The notes: generated by a model from the letters alone, not told the origin. A DNA stretch of 64,000 nt from Enterovibrio sp. JCM 19048 (GCA_001310415.1 BAXE01000012.1:62001-126000); one strand, 5' to 3'. Shown: positions 9,083-19,234, numbered from the stretch's first letter. A program made the numbers and translations.

Positions 9083-9827
9083 TTGCCCTCCATTGCGTCA
9101 GCGCCTGAGCCACGGCGGAAGCGTGTGGGCCGTCGCCATGAATGCAAAGTGTGTCAGCCTCAACCTTGAGGGTTTTGCCACTTAGGGTAGTGACAGTGCC
9201 AGCATCAACGATTTGTTGAACCTGCTTGAGAATGGCGTCAGCACTGCCATGCACTGCGCCTTCAATGCGGCGGTCAACCAAAAAGCCTTCGTCGTCGTAA
9301 GCGCGGTCTGAGAAAGCTTCAAACATGAGTTCGATGCCGACTTCTTTCGCCAACGACAGTAAAGGCTGACGGTTCGGGATAGCCATCACCACCAGAGGAC
9401 AGCCGGGCGCAGCATCTTTCACCGCGCGCATCACGGTTTTCAGCACCGCCATGTCTTTCATCATGGTGTTGTAGAGTGCACCGTGGGGTTTGACGTAATC
9501 CACAATCGCTTTTTGCTGACGGCAAATGCCACGCAATGCGCCGATTTGATAGCCAAGCCAGGCGTAAAGTTCTTCTTCTGTGCAATCAAATTTGCGGCGG
9601 CCAAATCCCATGAGATCCGGGTAGCCGGGGTGCGCGCCAATCGACACGCCGTGTTTACGCGCTAGTTCGACCGTCTTTTGCATGGTGACAGGGTCAGAGG
9701 CGTGAAAGCCGCAGGCGATGCTCGCCATATCGACACAGGGCATCACTTCGGCATCTTTGCCCATGGTCCAGGCACCGAAGCTTTCTCCCATATCGCAGTT
9801 CAGTTTCATGGATAAATCCTTTTTCAA
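9069..9827 (-). CDS. pxpA: 5-oxoprolinase subunit A
   Basis: 252-residue PxpA (LamB/YcsF family), with LNCDMGESFG at the start, SIACGFHASDP, GVSIGAHPGYPDLMGFGRR and VKPHGALYN as family hallmarks. It supplies the TIM-barrel-like subunit of the 5-oxoprolinase complex. The ATG at 9827 gives a 6-residue leader (MKKDLS) before MKLNCDMG at 9809; AAAAAGGATTTATCC lies upstream of the second ATG, so the start could be 9809. It follows the TRAP dctM gene by only 8 bases. Confidence 0.92.
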   Translation of the reverse strand: MKKDLSMKLNCDMGESFGAWTMGKDAEVMPCVDMASIACGFHASDPVTMQKTVELARKHGVSIGAHPGYPDLMGFGRRKFDCTEEELYAWLGYQIGALRGICRQQKAIVDYVKPHGALYNTMMKDMAVLKTVMRAVKDAAPGCPLVVMAIPNRQPLLSLAKEVGIELMFEAFSDRAYDDEGFLVDRRIEGAVHGSADAILKQVQQIVDAGTVTTLSGKTLKVEADTLCIHGDGPHASAVAQALTQWRANGAN

Positions 9828-9835
9828 TTAGCCGG

Positions 9836-11145
9836 TTAACGCTGGCTCATGGTCGTCGGCAGATAGGTCACAATGTCTGGAAAAACCGTGATCAACACTA
9901 ACCCCAGGAGGATCAGCATGAAAAACGGGAAGGCAGCCTTTGCGACATACAGGATGTTTTTGCCCGTGAGCGCTTGAATAACGAACAGGTTGAAACCCAC
10001 TGGCGGCGTGATTTGAGAAAGTTCCACCACCAACACGATAAAGATGCCGAACCAGAGCAGGTCAATGCCCGCTTGCTGCACCATGGGCAACACCACGCAA
10101 CCGTCAGTACCACCACGGAAATGCCATCAAGGAAGCAGCCGAGCACCACAAACAGAATGGTGAGGTAGAGCAGCAGTTCAAACGGAGATAGTGACATCGC
10201 GGCAATCCACTCCGCCAGTGCGCGTGGAATGCCCAGGAAGCCCATCGCCAGTGTCAGGAAGTGCGCACCGACCAGAATAAAGCCGATCATACAGGCGCTT
10301 TTTACTGCACCGAGCAGGCTTTCAATAAAGCTTTGGCGGGTGAGTGATCCGGTCAGCTTTGCCAGCACCATAGCCCCGAAGACACCGAGTGCAGCCGCTT
10401 CGGTGGGCGTGGTAAATCCGCCATAGATAGAACCCAGCACAAAACCAATTAGTGCAACGATAGGGATGAGCTTTTTCAGCGCTTTGATACGCACTGACCA
10501 GGTGATGTCGCTACTGCTGTGTTGCGGCACCTGATCTTTGTTCATCAGCGCCCAGATGGTGGTATAGCCGACAAACAGCACCATCAGCATGATGCCGGGC
10601 AGGGCCCCTGCAATGAACAGGCGGCCAATCGACACTTCTGCCGCCACGCCGTACACAATCAAAATGATGGATGGCGGGATCAGAAGCCCGAGCGTACCGG
10701 AACCGGCCAGCGTACCCACGGCCATTTTTTCGCTGTAACCCTGCGCTTTTAGCTCAGGCAGCGTCATGCGGCCAATAGTCGCGGCAGTCGCTGCCGACGA
10801 GCCGGACACCGCAGCGAAAATCCCGCAGCTTAGTACGTTTACGTGCAGCAGTTTGCCGGGAAAGCTGCTTAGCCATGGAGACAAGCCTTTGAACAAATCT
10901 TCGGAAAGGCGGGTTCGGAACAGAAGTTCACCCATCCAGATAAACATCGGCAGTGCAGTGAGCGACCAACTGGTGCTGGCGCCCCAGCTCGATGACGCGA
11001 ACAGCAGGCCGATCTGCTCGTTGCCGGTAAAGTAGAGGCCAATTACGCCGACGCCAATCAGGGCGAGGGAAACCCACAGCCCAGCGGCCAGAAACAGCAG
11101 CATAGAGGCGGCGAGGATAAAGGAAATGGTGGTCATGTCTGTCAT
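9836..11145 (-). CDS. TRAP transporter large permease, DctM type (one frameshift)
   Basis: About 436 residues with 11-12 membrane helices. Recognisable DctM features: SGSSAATAATIGRMTLPELKAQGY, AGSGTLGLLIPPSIILIVYG, and the C-terminal ELSQITPPVGFNLFVIQALTG. The frame breaks near 10098; one extra C (GCCGTGG) gives TVAVVLPMVQQAGIDLLWFG. Its start overlaps the small-permease stop by 4 bases (ATGA). It forms the Na+-driven translocation channel of the TRAP importer whose genes sit between the DUF1445 and pxpABC genes, pointing to 5-oxoproline or D-glutamate-related uptake (inference). Confidence 0.85.
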
Positions 11146-11692
11146 TGGGCACGCTCCCCGTCTTTTTCTACGTCACTTGATTCGGGAAGGTCGAGCGAGA
11201 CTTCTTCACCTTCGAGCAGTTTGTAGTGCGGTGTAATGCCGCGGATGTTTTCAATCAGGCTGTCGAGTACCGCAAGGTTGAAGGCAATCATGCCGAGGGC
11301 AACAGGCACCTGCGGGATCCAAAGCGGGATCGGTATATAGCCGTGGGTGACTTCCTCAAAATCGTAGGACTCCCACACCATGTAGGTGCAGTAGTAGCTG
11401 GCAAAGCACAGCAGCAGGAAGGCGACGGTCAGCACGACGGTTTCCAACGGGCGTTGCCATGCTTCCGGCAGACGCTGTATGGCGAGGTTAACGCGAATGT
11501 GGCCGCTTCATGAAAGGTGTAAGCCAGACCAAAAAAGGTGGAGGCGGCAAGGGCATAGCCGGAGAAATCTTCTGCAGAGGGGACAATAAAGCCCGCCATG
11601 CGTCCGATAATCTGTGCAAGGATGATCAGCATGATCAACACGATAAAGAAACCGGACAGGCCGCCCGACAACAGGTAGAGAGCTCGTTTCAT
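11142..11692 (-). CDS. TRAP transporter small permease, DctQ type (one frameshift)
   Basis: About 183 residues with four membrane segments (LYLLSGGLSGFFIVLIMLIILAQ; ALAASTFFGLAYTF; VVLTVAFLLLCFASYYCTY; VPVALGMIAFNLAVL). The frame breaks near 11508. Adding one G gives FHEAGHIRVNLAIQRLPE, the standard DctQ 'GxHIRV' segment. ATG 11692 (MKRALYL) is preferred; an in-frame ATG at 11734 would add a poorly hydrophobic leader. It pairs with the DctM gene by a 4-base overlap. Confidence 0.82.
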
Positions 11693-11751
11693 AGTAATTC
11701 GTCCCATCAGGCGTAGCTCGGTATTCGGTAGCAACAGGACGTTGCTTGTTT

Positions 11752-11784
11752 AACCCTCCCCAAATCCGTTTTCAGGGGAGGGTT
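11752..11784 (-). repeat. Palindromic G/C-rich hairpin between dctP and dctQ
   Basis: AACCCTCCCC and GGGGAGGGTT form a perfect 10-bp stem with a 13-base loop. It lies between the binding-protein gene and the permease genes. It may lower expression of the membrane genes relative to the abundant binding protein, or protect the upstream mRNA. The arms resemble the CCCTCCCC/GGGGAGGG arms of the interspersed repeat seen elsewhere in the window, but the central sequence differs. Confidence 0.6.
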
Positions 11785-11820
11785 TCTGTACTCAAGAAAA
11801 ATGATTTAGTGAGCAATTAC

Positions 11821-12797
11821 TTACTGGCGATAAGCCTTAAGCACAGGCGTCAGTGCCTGCGGATTTTCCGTTTCCCACTCTTCGGTCATGGTCACGCCAA
11901 TCGCCTGCAGTTCATTGAGGAGTTGCTCAGAAGGCTTGGTCACTGTGATGCCATTGTCTGACAGCGTTTTGGTGTCTTTGGCTTCCTGTGCGACCACTTC
12001 ATCCCAACCGCGCGCTTCGGCTTTTGCAGCGGCGTCCAGAATCGCTTTTTGGGTCTCTTTATCCAAACGTTTGAATGCACGCTTGTTCACGACCACGAAG
12101 TTTTTAGGGATCCAAGCTTTGATTTCAGTGAAGTCACTTAGGTAGTCCCACGCCTGACCGTTCGCGCCGGTAGAAGGCGAGGTGATCATGGCGTCGATAA
12201 TGCCGGTGCTGAATGCCTGCGGAATATCTGGCACCTGAACCGTGGTTGGGGTGGTGTTCATCAGATCAGCCAGACGGGAAGTTGAAGGACTGTAAGCACG
12301 CATCTTGGTGCCTGCGATGTCAGCCAGTGAGTTCACGGGTTTTTTGGTGTACAGGCTTTGCGCTGGCCATGGCACTGTGTACAGCAGCATCAGGCCTTCT
12401 TTGTTCAGTTGTTTTTCGATTTCAGGCTTGGCGGCTTCCCACAGCTTGTGGGCTTGTTCGTAGTCCGTGGCAAGGAAAGGAATGTTGTCGTGCTTAAAAA
12501 TAGGGTGGGTATTACCATGATGCCAATGAACACTTCGCCCAGTTGAACCTGTCCGGTACGCACGGCACGTGGAATTTCAGGGTGCTTGATCAAAGACGCA
12601 CCAGAATGCACTTTGATATCCAGCTCGCCGCCAGTGGACTCTTTGATATCCTCAGCGAAACCGTAGGCAATTTGCGTCGGCAGGTTGGCATCACCATAAG
12701 GGGTTGGCATGTTCCATTGCGCCGCGAGCGTGGAAGGTGCAGTCATGGCGGCGGCAGTAAATGCCATCGCAGGTAGCAGGGTTTTCAACAACTTCAT
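11821..12797 (-). CDS. TRAP transporter substrate-binding protein, DctP type (one frameshift)
   Basis: About 325 residues with a cleavable signal peptide (MKLLKTLLPAMAFTAAAMTAPSTLAAQ). The DctP-fold periplasmic receptor follows, with AGTKMRAYSPSTSRLADLMNTTPTTV in the ligand-binding lobe; Arg in KMRAY is at the carboxylate-binding position of the family. The frame breaks near 12507. GGG in place of GG gives IMGNTHPIFKHDNIPF. It delivers an organic acid to the DctQM permease encoded downstream. The operon partners suggest 5-oxoproline (pyroglutamate) or a related compound as ligand. Confidence 0.85.
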
Positions 12798-12850
12798 AGG
12801 AAGTCTCCTTTTAATGGGGCATTGCCCCTTTCGTCCTAAAAAATTCGTGA

Positions 12851-13684
12851 TTAAAGAATAGAGAGTTGTTCGTTGCTTAAATCTGTCACCAGCATTTTGC
12901 CGGGAGCATGGGTAATGGCGATGGGCGGTTTGGCGTTAGCAATGGCTAACTGCGGTGTCACGCCACACGCCCAGAACACAGGAACCTCGCCTTCTCTGAG
13001 CGGCACAGGATCGCCAAAATCCGGTTTGGAAATGTCGCTGATCCCAATCGCTTCAGGGAAACCAAGATGCACTGGGGCACCGTGGGATTTTGGATAACGG
13101 GTGGTGATTTGTACTGCGCGAATCGCATCTGCCGGTTTAAACGGGCGCATGGAAACCACCATGTTGCCGCTGAAACGCGCGCTCGGCTGTGTGGCGATAT
13201 TGGTTCGGTACATGGACACGTTGGCTTGACAGTCGATATTGCGAAGGGAAAGCCCCGCACGAATCAACGCATCTTCAAACGAGAAGGAGCAGCCGAGCAC
13301 AAATGTCACCATGTCGTCTTGCCAGAGATGTCTGATATCGGTGGCAGAGTCGCAAAACACACCGTCACGAAACACGCGGTATTCCGGTACATCGGTACGG
13401 ATATCAATGTCATCTCCCAGAGTATCGAGCAGCGGCTCGCCGGGTGCAGACACCGCCAGAAGAGGGCAAATGACCGGGTTTTTCTGACAGAACACCAGAA
13501 AGTCGTCCGCCCACTCTTTGGGCAGGATAACGATATTGCCCTGCGCTAACCCTGGCGCAAAGCCGCTGGTGGGGCCGGTAAACTTGCCTTGCCGTGCCAG
13601 CATCCGTACTTCACGTGCCTGATTGACCGAGGCTTCGTGGTGGTTAGATGTCACCGGCTTTTCCTTTCTCGCAACTTGCGTCAT
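12851..13684 (-). CDS. DUF1445 / YcsI family hydro-lyase, D-glutamate cyclase-like
   Basis: 277-residue member of the DUF1445 family (B. subtilis YcsI). Hallmarks: [64 protein letters not shown] and [13 protein letters not shown]. The related mitochondrial DGLUCY converts D-glutamate to 5-oxo-D-proline, and ycsI sits beside the kipI/kipA/ycsF genes in Bacillus. Here it is the first gene of an operon that continues with TRAP dctPQM and pxpABC, so a role feeding 5-oxoproline to oxoprolinase is likely (inference). Annotation pipelines often call it 'putative hydro-lyase'. Confidence 0.85.
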   Translation of the reverse strand: MTQVARKEKPVTSNHHEASVNQAREVRMLARQGKFTGPTSGFAPGLAQGNIVILPKEWADDFLVFCQKNPVICPLLAVSAPGEPLLDTLGDDIDIRTDVPEYRVFRDGVFCDSATDIRHLWQDDMVTFVLGCSFSFEDALIRAGLSLRNIDCQANVSMYRTNIATQPSARFSGNMVVSMRPFKPADAIRAVQITTRYPKSHGAPVHLGFPEAIGISDISKPDFGDPVPLREGEVPVFWACGVTPQLAIANAKPPIAITHAPGKMLVTDLSNEQLSIL

Positions 13685-13772
13685 GGCTTCCTTGTCTCCG
13701 CCTGATACCTTTAGTGTTAACTAAATGTTGCAGGAAGGTGTCATTTCGTCCAATTATAGTTTTTTACCTTTT

Positions 13773-13793
13773 CCGATAAACAAAGCTTATCGG
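13773..13793. promoter_or_regulatory. Palindrome upstream of the oxoproline operon
   Basis: CCGATAA and TTATCGG form a perfect 7-bp inverted repeat with a 7-base spacer, 89 bp upstream of the first operon gene. It has no T-run and looks like an operator rather than a terminator. No regulator gene lies next to it; the rest of 13685-14102 shows no gene. Confidence 0.45.
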
Positions 13794-14102
13794 TACTGTG
13801 ATGCCCGTTAGGATGCATACTCTGTGAACGGCCAATTTTGTGTGAGCTAGCCAATGTGCTTTGCGTAGTAACCCTCTGATACACATCCAACTTTATGAAT
13901 AAACTCGCTTTGTCTCGGCTTTGTTAAGCATTCCGGTCAGCCCTGTACATAAAATTGCAGTCAACCCCCTGCGCCATTTCAGGGCGGGAACCGCTACCCA
14001 AAAGATGCAACACCATCCAGATTTCGCATCCGAATGGCGCACAAACTCATGCTTCCGTCACAAGAGAATTTAAAAAAATGTGACGTTTGGAAGGAGGTAT
14101 CT

Positions 14103-15191
14103 ATGATTCATTCTCCGCCAGGACAAAAACTTATCGTGCTTTTTGATGGCACCTGGAACGACCCGCAAGATCAAACCAACGTTTATCTCTTATCCCAGTG
14201 CATCCAGCCTTTCGACAGCAATGGTCTCCGCCAACGCTTCTTCTACGATCCTGGTGTCGGGACATCGCGCTTTACCCGTTTTCTTGGTGGCACAACGGGA
14301 TGGGGATTGACGGAAAACCTGATGCAGGGCTACGAATGGTTGGCCAAGCACTATCACGGCGGCGAAGAAATCTGGATCTTTGGATTTAGCGCGGTGCGTA
14401 TACGGCGCGCAGTTTGGGCGGGTTAATACGCAAATGTGGCCTGCTGAAAACCACCACCCCGGCGTTGCTGAAACAAGCAATAAGCTGTATCGCAACAAAT
14501 CGCTGTCACCCAATGCCAAAGAGTGTATTGCGTTCCGTGAAGCCTACAGTGATTCAGTAAAAGTCCATTTCCTTGGTGTTTGGGATACGGTCGGCGCATT
14601 GGGTGTTCCCGGCACCTTCTTTTCAGAGCGCGGCATGTTCGCCTGGCACGATACAAAGCTATCTTCTTGGGTGACCAATGCCTTTCACGCTGTCGCACTG
14701 GATGAACACCGCGCCGCGTATGACACAGCACTTTGGGTGCAACCGGAAAACACAGACACGCCGAGGAAAATAGGAAACGTTGAGCAGCGCTGGTTTATCG
14801 GTGCTCATGCCAATGTCGGTGGGGGTTATGAGAACGATGAACTCAAGTTTATCCCGTTCAAATGGATAGCAGAAAAAGCGCAGCTCAAAGGGCTGTCACT
14901 TGATTTCAGTCACCTAAAGATTGAAGACGAAGCCTGGCGGGCAGAGCCGCGGGATTCATTCGAGGAGTTTTTAAGCGGCTACTACGCCAAATTTCAACGT
15001 CTGCGCGGCAATGGTGACGATCAGGGCGCTTTTACCGCGCTATCAAAGGCCGAAAAGCCGGTCATGAGGCAGTAAATGTCACTATTGATGAATCCGTCTG
15101 GCAGAAATGGCACGCCGACGGCTATCGGCCACAAACCATTGTCAACGCCAGGCTAAGCCCGACAGTGAAAGAGGTGGAAGAGGTTTCTTGA
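14103..15191 (+). CDS. DUF2235 alpha/beta-hydrolase-like protein (three frameshifts)
   Basis: About 363 residues after repair. LIVLFDGTWND at the start and GFSRGAYTARSLGGLIRKCGLL (the GxSxG-type nucleophile elbow) define DUF2235, the fold of T6SS Tle1 phospholipases. VHFLGVWDTVGALG and WFIGAHANVGGG are further family motifs. Frames break at ~14391, ~14484 and ~15032. One added C in each gives GFSRGAYTAR, QAISLYRNKSL and DQGRFYRAIKGRKAG. The end is then TGA 15189-15191 (TVKEVEEVS). ATG 14103 has a near-perfect AAGGAGGT six bases upstream. No T6SS genes adjoin, so a housekeeping role is as likely. Confidence 0.8.
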
Positions 15192-15230
15192 GCATGTTGG
15201 AACAAACGTCGACGTAGCGTTTACGTCAGT

Positions 15231-15256
15231 AACCCTCCTCTTGAAAAGGGGAGGGG
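15231..15256. repeat. Interspersed palindromic repeat, copy 2
   Basis: CCCTCCTCTTGAAAAGGGGAGGGG; the same core (CCCCTTTTCAAGGGG or its complement) recurs at 15301, 15762, 38682, 44671 and 47936. Confidence 0.75.
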
Positions 15257-15300
15257 AAAATAACGTTTAGTTCCAGTACCCAAATGTGGAGGCTTTCGGT

Positions 15301-15339
15301 TCCTCCCCCTTTTCAAGGGGGAGGTTAGGGAGGGGGTTG
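15301..15339 (+). repeat. Palindromic repeat with GTTAGGG...GGGGTTG tail, left of DUF559 gene
   Basis: CTCCCCCTTTTCAAGGGGGAG palindrome followed by GTTAGGGAGGGGGTTG. It is the inverted counterpart of the copy at 15762-15797; the two bracket the DUF559 gene. Confidence 0.8.
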
Positions 15340-15351
15340 CTCCCACATTCC

Positions 15352-15704
15352 TCAAATCTCTGCCGAGATGGCATTAAGAACGCTTTCAGTTTCTTCCATG
15401 ACTTGTCTATTGGTGAACCTCATTACTTTCAGCCCTAGAGACAACATGAATGCATCGCGTTGTTTATCCTTTTCGGGCGTATGACCAACAAAATGAGACT
15501 CGCATCTACCTCAATAACAAGCTTCTTTTGAGGGCAATAAAAATCGACAATGTAGCATCCGATGCCATGCTGTCTGCGAAATTTGGCACCTAACTGATTG
15601 CTACGAATATGCCGCCATAGAACGAGTTCTGGCTCAGGCATATTTGACCGAAGTTTCTGGCGATTTTTCGTTGAATTTGGGGTGTTGAATACTTTTTCAT
15701 CCAT
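15352..15704 (-). CDS. DUF559 (Vsr-like) endonuclease domain protein (one frameshift)
   Basis: About 117 residues. LRSNMPEPELVLWRHIRSNQLGAKFRRQHGIGCYIVDFYCPQKKLVIEVD is the classic DUF559 core with the PD-(D/E)xK-type acidic residues (VDFYC, VIEVD). After repair it continues SSHFVGHTPEKDKQRDAFMLSLGLKVMRFTNRQVM, ending at TGA 15352-15354. The frame breaks near 15502; one added T restores it. The fold is that of Vsr mismatch nicking endonucleases. The gene is bracketed by inverted copies of a G/C-rich palindromic repeat, an arrangement reminiscent of RAYT transposases with REP sequences. Confidence 0.82.
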
Positions 15705-15761
15705 GAACGAGTAGTTTTTCCTTTCCGAATATGAAGCTTAGTTGTGGAGCCAGTTACCACA

Positions 15762-15797
15762 ACCCCACCCTAACCCTCCCCTTGAAAAGGGGAGGGA
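15762..15797 (-). repeat. Palindromic repeat with tail, right of DUF559 gene
   Basis: Read on the minus strand: CCCTCCCCTTTTCAAGGGG then AGGGTTAGGGTGGGGTT. It is the inverted partner of 15301-15339. Confidence 0.8.
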
Positions 15798-15824
15798 ACA
15801 AAGAGCAGAAGACGGTAGTTTAAG

Positions 15825-16722
15825 TTAATGCGTTGATTGATTCCCATGCATCGCCGCGACTTCAACCGCAAGCTTGGCGGCTTCTTCTGCGGCGCCGTTC
15901 ATGGGGGCGCGCAGGTAGGAAGCTGTGAAGCCAAGTGGCGATGGCGACCAGTCGCATTGAACCTGTTTGAGGTTTCCCTTTTCGATTTCAGGTTGGGCAA
16001 TCAGTGTAGGTAAGGTCGCTAGCCCCAATCCATCCTGTGTCATGCGTAAACAGGCTGACAGAGAACTTGAGGTGAAAAAGCGGACGTTCGCTGCCTGAGC
16101 TTGGGTAAACCGTTCTTTGATTTCCCCAAACGGCTGAGTGTTACGTGCATAAGTGATGATGGGAAATTCAGCGAGTTCAGCCAGCGACAAGGTTTCGTCC
16201 CGGATTGGCAGTGATGCATTCGCCACCCACACCAGTGGGTAACGGCATAGTGCCATATTCTGCACCGAAGGCTCTGAAACAGGCCCCATCAGAAACGCCA
16301 AATCTAACGTCCGCTCCAACAAGTCGTGGCGAAGGTTGGAAGTGACATCCACAGTAATGTCGATATCCAGCCTTGGAACTTTTCGTTGAAGCTTCGCAGA
16401 AACTGGGTCAGCCAGGTGTGAACCACTGTCTCCGAAATCCCCAGCGCAAGGTGCCTGTAAACAGCGCATTGTTCTCGGCTCGGCGTTGGAACTGATCCGC
16501 CGAGCGCAGCATTTTCTCCGCATAAGGCAAGAGTTCCCGCCCTTTGGCTGTCAGGGTGACCGGTGAGGCTTCGCGGTCGAACAGGATCACCCCTAACTCT
16601 TTTTCAAGGCTGGCGATTCGCGAGGAAATGGCAGGTTGGGTGGTGAACTGCTGCTCGGCGGCTTTCCGAAAGCTGCGCAAAGTGGCGACAAGGACAAAAG
16701 TCTCGATACGTTTCAGGTTCAT
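15825..16722 (-). CDS. LysR family transcriptional regulator (two frameshifts)
   Basis: About 299 residues. HTH in FVLVATLRSFRKAAEQQFTTQPAISSRIASLEKELGVILFDR, then an effector domain ending EAAKLAVEVAAMHG. Frames break near 16440 (GGGG run; adding one G gives TLRWGISETVVHTWL) and near 16383 (CC run; adding one C gives FNEKFPRLDIDI). It is divergent from the amino-acid decarboxylase gene at 16962, with 239 bp between, but nothing in the sequence proves it regulates that gene. Confidence 0.8.
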
Positions 16723-16961
16723 GCTTGGCTCGGGTTACTGCGTTTACACCAAAGATAGAGCATAAATGACGGTTTAAAGGGAGCGGTACGCCATAAAGTG
16801 AACCTTCAACTAGCTATGCATATTTCCTGCATGAATTTTTGTGGCGAAGTTCAGGGAATTGGAACGATTACTTTCTCTATCTTCCATGCTGAGACTACTA
16901 TCGGCGCGTGACACACGGAAGCTAGACGGTAACAGTTCCTCTAAAAGGTGGCCTTAAACAG

Positions 16962-19217
16962 ATGAAATTTCGCTTTCCCATCATAATCATTGATGAAGAC
17001 TTCCGCTCAGAGAATATCTCTGGGTCGGGCATTCGGGACCTTGCTGAAGCCATCAGCAAGGAGGGCATGGAAGTGGTCGGTTTGACCAGTTACGGCGATC
17101 TCACCGCGTTCGCGCAGCAGGCGAGTAGAGCGTCCTGTTTCATTGTCTCGATAGACGATGAAGAGTTTGATATTCACGACGAGCATGACGCTAATATCGC
17201 GCTGAATGCGGTGCGTAACTTCCTCAATGAAGTGCGAAAGCGCAACAGCAATATTCCGGTATTCCTTTACGGCGAAACCCGTACCTCGCGCCATATTCCT
17301 AACGATATCCTGCGTGAACTGCATGGCTTTATTCACATGTTCGAAGACACGCCCGAGTTTGTGGCGCGCCATATCATCCGTGAAGCCAATAAATACCTCG
17401 ATTCACTGGCACCGCCATTTTTCAATGCGCTGATGGATTACGCCAGTGACAGCTCTTATTCCTGGCATTGTCCGGGGCACTCCGGCGGTGTGGCTTTCCT
17501 GAAAAGCCCTGTTGGGCAGATGTTCCACCAGTTCTTTGGCGAAAATATGCTGCGCGCCGATGTTTGTAATTCGGTCGATGAGCTGGGGCAGCTGCTGGAC
17601 CATACCGGCCCTGTGTATGACAGCGAAGAAAATGCGGCGCGTATTTTTGGCTGTGATCATCTGTTTTTCGTAACCAACGGGACCTCGACTTCAAACAAAG
17701 TGGTGTGGCATTCCACCGTTGCGCCGGGGGATGTGGTGGTGGTCGACAGAAACTGCCATAAATCGATCCTGCACTCGATCATCATGACAGGCGCTATCCC
17801 TGTATTCCTGACCCCGACCCGCAACCACTACGGCATTATCGGGCCTATCCCGAAAGCGGAATTTGAGCCTGAAGCGATCCGAAAGAAAATCGAAAGTCAC
17901 CCTTTTGCCAGCAAAGCCAAAAACAAAAAGCCGCGCATCCTGACGATTACCCAAAGCACCTATGACGGCGTGCTGTATAACGTGGAGGAAATCAAAGGAT
18001 TGCTGGGTTCGACCATTGATACCCTTCACTTTGATGAAGCCTGGCTACCGCACGCGGCATTCCACCACTTCTACCACAACATGCATGCTATCGCGTCTGA
18101 TCGCCCGCGCTCTGAAGAAGCCTTGGTGTTTGCTACCCAATCGACTCACAAACTGTTGGCAGGCTTGTCTCAGGCATCGCAAATTCTGGTGCAGGACAGC
18201 CAGATCCGTAAGCTTGATACCCACCGCTTCAACGAATCCTACCTGATGCACTCCTCAACCAGCCCGCAATACGCGATTATTGCGTCCTGTGACGTGGCTG
18301 CCGCCATGATGGAGCCTCCGGGCGGCACAGCATTGGTGGAAGAGTCCATTCTGGAAGCAATCGACTTCCGTCGCGCAATGCACAAAGTGGATGAAGAGTT
18401 TGGCGATGATTGGTGGTTTAAGGTCTGGGGGCCAGACAATCTTGGCGATGAAGGTATTGGCGAGCGCGATGACTGGGTGATCCACACGGACGACAAATGG
18501 CATGGATTTGGTCAGATTGAGTCTGGCTTTAATATGCTCGACCCGATCAAGGCGACCATTATCAACCCCGGTTTGGATGTGGACGGTAACTTCGATGATA
18601 TCGGTATTCCGGCCTCTATCGTCAGCAAGTATCTGGCAGAGCACGGCATCATCATTGAAAAAACTGGGCTGTATTCCTTCTTTATCATGTTCACCATCGG
18701 CATCACTAAAGGTCGCTGGAACTCGATGGTGACGGAGCTTCAGCAGTTCAAAGATGACTACGACCAAAACCTGCCACTTTGGCGTGTTATGCCTGAATTT
18801 GCGGGTAAACATCCTCGCTATAGCAAAGTCGGTTTGCGCGATCTGTGTACTGACATTCACAACGTGTACAAAGAGTACGATCTGGCAAAAATCACCACGG
18901 ACATGTACTTGTCGAATATTGAACCTGCGATGACGCCAAGTGATGCCTGGGCGCAAATGGCACACCGCCAGATTCAGCGTGTTGCGATTGATGAGCTGGA
19001 AGGGCGCATTACTGCGATGCTGGTAACGCCTTATCCGCCGGGCATTCCGCTATTGATCCCAGGTGAGAAGTTCAACAAAACCATCGTTCGTTACCTGCAG
19101 TTTGTGCGTGATTTCAACACCCGTTTCCCAGGTTTTGAAACCGATGTTCACGGTCTGGTGCGTGAACATATCGATGGCGTTGACCACTACTTTGTCGATG
19201 CGGTGATTGAAAATTAA
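16962..19217 (+). CDS. Arginine/lysine/ornithine decarboxylase (AdiA/LdcA type)
   Basis: Intact 751-residue fold-type I PLP decarboxylase. An N-terminal response-regulator-like wing domain (residues 1-130) precedes the PLP barrel. SWHCPGHSGGVAF, FFVTNGTSTSNKVVWHS, DRNCHKSILHSIIMTGAIPVFLTP, LHFDEAW and the Schiff-base segment ATQSTHKLLAG (Lys near residue 393) are all present. Length and sequence lie between E. coli AdiA (755) and Pseudomonas LdcA (751). It makes a diamine or agmatine while consuming a proton, giving acid resistance or polyamine supply. Substrate choice cannot be set by eye. No antiporter gene adjoins, unlike adiAC or cadBA. Confidence 0.9.
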   Translation: MKFRFPIIIIDEDFRSENISGSGIRDLAEAISKEGMEVVGLTSYGDLTAFAQQASRASCFIVSIDDEEFDIHDEHDANIALNAVRNFLNEVRKRNSNIPVFLYGETRTSRHIPNDILRELHGFIHMFEDTPEFVARHIIREANKYLDSLAPPFFNALMDYASDSSYSWHCPGHSGGVAFLKSPVGQMFHQFFGENMLRADVCNSVDELGQLLDHTGPVYDSEENAARIFGCDHLFFVTNGTSTSNKVVWHSTVAPGDVVVVDRNCHKSILHSIIMTGAIPVFLTPTRNHYGIIGPIPKAEFEPEAIRKKIESHPFASKAKNKKPRILTITQSTYDGVLYNVEEIKGLLGSTIDTLHFDEAWLPHAAFHHFYHNMHAIASDRPRSEEALVFATQSTHKLLAGLSQASQILVQDSQIRKLDTHRFNESYLMHSSTSPQYAIIASCDVAAAMMEPPGGTALVEESILEAIDFRRAMHKVDEEFGDDWWFKVWGPDNLGDEGIGERDDWVIHTDDKWHGFGQIESGFNMLDPIKATIINPGLDVDGNFDDIGIPASIVSKYLAEHGIIIEKTGLYSFFIMFTIGITKGRWNSMVTELQQFKDDYDQNLPLWRVMPEFAGKHPRYSKVGLRDLCTDIHNVYKEYDLAKITTDMYLSNIEPAMTPSDAWAQMAHRQIQRVAIDELEGRITAMLVTPYPPGIPLLIPGEKFNKTIVRYLQFVRDFNTRFPGFETDVHGLVREHIDGVDHYFVDAVIEN

Positions 19218-19234
19218 TTTGCTGAAAAACCGAT

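Noticed and set aside
14103-15191. DUF2235 gene as a T6SS effector
   Set aside because: No VgrG, PAAR, immunity or T6SS gene is adjacent; only the fold supports it.
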